64,000 nucleotides of DNA from Archangium lipolyticum (GTDB taxonomy: Bacteria > Myxococcota > Myxococcia > Myxococcales > Myxococcaceae), in the NCBI RefSeq assembly GCF_024623785.1, contig NZ_JANKBZ010000007.1:62001-126000 (forward strand), in the 5' to 3' direction. A program made the position numbers and the translations under genes. The stretch's first letter is position 1. Each line of letters starts with the position of its first letter. Of the stretch, positions 62,062-64,000 are shown piece by piece. Below the pieces are notes generated by a model that saw nothing but the letters and a program-made list of their open reading frames with translations, was not told the DNA's origin and searched no databases.

Positions 62062-63921
62062 TCACGGTGCGTTCGGGCCGACATCCTCCAAAGACAGCGG
62101 CGCGTGGACGATGGCGGCGGTGGAGTACTCATCCGCGCCGACATCGTTGGTGGAGCGGATCTGCCCATCCATGTCTTCCGCGATGTAGGCGTACGTGCCC
62201 ACCGCCGTGTTGATGGCGGGGCTCGTGGAGGACAGCTTCTGCAGCCCGTTGCTCGTGGTCAGCGACGGATTGACGTTGCGGATCTCACCGGACGTCCGCG
62301 ACCTGTTGTTCAGGGTGGAGCCGTATCCGATGTTGCCCTGGAACAGCGTGTTGCTCGTCTTGGTCTCGTTGTAGAGCGTGCCCGTCGTGTTCCGGATGAG
62401 ATTGTTGGCGACCTTCGAGTCCACCGGCGCGTACGTGTATTTCTTCCCGATGACGAGCCCCGTGGTGCTGTTGACGACCGTGTTGTTCACGACCTCGGTC
62501 CGGTAGACCCGCCAGTGCTTGCTCAGATCCGTGCTGGTGTAGTTGCTGGAGTCCGGCCCTCCGTCGAAGTCGCCTCCATCGATGAGGAGCGCATCGTCGG
62601 TCAGCTTCTCCAGGTAGTTGTTGTAGACCTTGTGGTCGGTTCCATAGATGCGGATGCCTCCCACGCCGGCCTTGGTGCCATCACCCAGGATGAAGTTGCC
62701 GTAGATGCTGTTGTGATTGCCGTGACGCGCGGTGAGCTGTCCCTGTGAGTTGACGACCGTGTTGTAGCGGATCGTGTTGTGGCCGCTCTTGATCGAGATG
62801 AACTCCGGGTCCCCGTCGCAGCGCTCGAACACGTTGTACTGCACGGTGGCGTAGGCATCGAGCATCGACACGGCGGACAGGCCCAGGCGGAGCGTCTCCA
62901 GCCCGTTACTGAGGCGCGGTCCGATGTCGTGGAAATAGTTGTATTCGATCACATCGTACTGGGTCATCTGGGTGGAGTAGTTCCCATCCATGGCGATGAC
63001 CGGACCGGGGTCGCTCTTTCCCCCGAAGTCGTTGTGGTCGATCCGGTTGTGATGGCTTCCGCTCCCCTTGAGCATCAGCCACTTCACCTCGGTGCCGTTC
63101 TCGATCAGGTCGAAGGTGTTCCGGGTGACCCGGACGTTGTTGGAGCCATCGAGCACGATGGCGCTCGCGCCGGTGTTGGTGAACTTCAGGCCCTCGATGA
63201 CGACGTAGGAGGAGCCGGACACGCTGAGGGAGGCACTACCGGAGATGATGGCCCGGCCCCGGTTCGCGGCCTTGAGCGTGATGGGATTGGAGGCGGTCCC
63301 ATTCTTGTTCTGGATGCTGAAGGCACCGGTCTTCGTATAGGTGCCGTCCGCCAGGACGATGGTCGTGCCCGCGGTCGCGTTGGTGAGGGCCGTGGTGAGC
63401 TGGGCGGCGGTGGAGACGTTCACGACATTGCCCGGCGTCTCCGCGGCGCTGCCGTAGATCTCCACTTCCAGGTAGCTGTTCCAGGCATTGGAGGTATTGC
63501 CATACCCCACGAGCCTCACGTAGCGCGCGGACCCCACATCCGTGAAGTCGAACGTCTGGATGCTGCTCGACAGGCTGCTCGTCACGTTCGAGCGCACCGT
63601 GGAGAACGTGGTGCCATCCGTGGAGGTCTGGATGTCGAAGGTGAACGTCCGGGATGCGCCGTTCAGGAAGGCGATCTTCACATAGGCCACCTTCTTGTTG
63701 GCGCCCAGGTCGAACCGGATCCACTGCCCATCACCCTCCGCCGACCAGCGGGTGTTCAGATCCCCATCGACCGTATTGGCCGGGACGTTGCCGTCATCCG
63801 CGCTCGCGGTGACGGAGGTTCCCGGGATGGAGAACTTCTCATCCGCCGCGAATCCCAGGGAAGGGGCCAGTGTCAGGAGCAGGCTCGAGCCAATCACAAG
63901 CTTCCGATGTGCCATTCGCAT
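62062..63921 (-). CDS. Secreted PL6-family polysaccharide lyase with F5/8-type C domain
   Basis: The protein has 619 residues. The signal peptide ends near LAPSLGFA. Residues ~25-160 form a discoidin/CBM32 carbohydrate-binding domain (TVDGDLNTRWSAEGDGQWI, ARYVRLVGYGNT). The rest is a right-handed beta-helix of the PL6 (chondroitinase B/alginate lyase) type, with HHNRIDHNDFGGKSDPGPVI carrying the likely catalytic Lys and GLETLRLGLSAVSM the Arg region. It should cut a uronate-containing polymer outside the cell. GAGAGGA favours ATG 63915 or 63921. It is upstream of, and on the same strand as, the cobalamin operon, but apart from it. Confidence 0.85.
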   Translation of the reverse strand: MRMAHRKLVIGSSLLLTLAPSLGFAADEKFSIPGTSVTASADDGNVPANTVDGDLNTRWSAEGDGQWIRFDLGANKKVAYVKIAFLNGASRTFTFDIQTSTDGTTFSTVRSNVTSSLSSSIQTFDFTDVGSARYVRLVGYGNTSNAWNSYLEVEIYGSAAETPGNVVNVSTAAQLTTALTNATAGTTIVLADGTYTKTGAFSIQNKNGTASNPITLKAANRGRAIISGSASLSVSGSSYVVIEGLKFTNTGASAIVLDGSNNVRVTRNTFDLIENGTEVKWLMLKGSGSHHNRIDHNDFGGKSDPGPVIAMDGNYSTQMTQYDVIEYNYFHDIGPRLSNGLETLRLGLSAVSMLDAYATVQYNVFERCDGDPEFISIKSGHNTIRYNTVVNSQGQLTARHGNHNSIYGNFILGDGTKAGVGGIRIYGTDHKVYNNYLEKLTDDALLIDGGDFDGGPDSSNYTSTDLSKHWRVYRTEVVNNTVVNSTTGLVIGKKYTYAPVDSKVANNLIRNTTGTLYNETKTSNTLFQGNIGYGSTLNNRSRTSGEIRNVNPSLTTSNGLQKLSSTSPAINTAVGTYAYIAEDMDGQIRSTNDVGADEYSTAAIVHAPLSLEDVGPNAP

Positions 63922-64000
63922 TCCTCTCACCCTCTTTGGAGTTCCGTGAACCGCATTGCTCACGCTCGGGCGGCTATACCTCATTGTGCATGATTTCCAG

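Overview
The window is GC-rich DNA with densely packed genes. It almost certainly comes from a myxobacterium of the Cystobacterineae type (Archangium/Cystobacter-like). Supporting signs are a Ser/Thr-kinase/cyclase-like/AAA/TPR receptor, a PEGA-tailed kinase, a CglB-type gliding lipoprotein, a glycine-rich AgmC-like protein with a MYXO-CTERM tail, a Dsg-type infC with an AUC start and a C-terminal extension, and many TPR, CHAT and PAS proteins. No rRNA, tRNA, IS element, prophage or CRISPR array was seen.

Layout. 1-5.4 kb: the 3' part of a large signalling ATPase, a possible 40-aa membrane peptide, cglB and a truncated hemoglobin. 5.4-6.6 kb: a LamB-like porin. 7.3-10.6 kb: a zinc-responsive operon (Zur-like box, Ni/Co-type transporter, WD40 protein, COG0523 GTPase), convergent with a secreted lipoprotein. 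11.7-18.6 kb: a TPR-CHAT protease-like protein, divergent from a multi-TM TPR protein. 18.6-23.1 kb: a triple-PAS histidine kinase, a Cys-rich small protein, a DUF2277 protein and an ECF sigma factor. 23.1-30.2 kb: an M48 peptidase, a GH20 hexosaminidase, RecX and a PEGA kinase. 30.5-35.4 kb: an AgmC-like and OmpA/TSP3 envelope pair, then infC. 35.7-37.6 kb: a compact Zur-controlled island with DUF1826, zinc-free L33, S14 and L28, and four Zur-like boxes. 37.7-40.2 kb: an exported protein, a P450 and thiol peroxidase. 61.99-40.25 kb (minus strand): one 25-gene cobalamin operon. 62-63.9 kb: a secreted PL6-type lyase.

The two clearest systems are as follows. (1) A low-zinc response. Five copies of a 17-bp palindrome (RTGCAAY-N3-GTTGCAW-like) lie in front of exactly the genes expected to save or redistribute zinc: ribosomal proteins that need no zinc, a COG0523 metallochaperone with a WD40 partner, and DUF1826. 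The boxes are seen directly; control by Zur is inferred from these gene families. (2) A cobalamin-riboswitch-led operon in which almost every stop and start codon overlap. It covers cobalt uptake (CbiMNQO), anaerobic-type corrin ring synthesis, adenosylation, amidation, nucleotide loop assembly and CbiZ-type salvage. It has unusual parts: a P-loop kinase-SUMT fusion, a CbiX-ferredoxin fusion, an FNR-like flavoprotein where a CobK/CbiJ reductase would be expected, and an unrecognised 131-aa protein.
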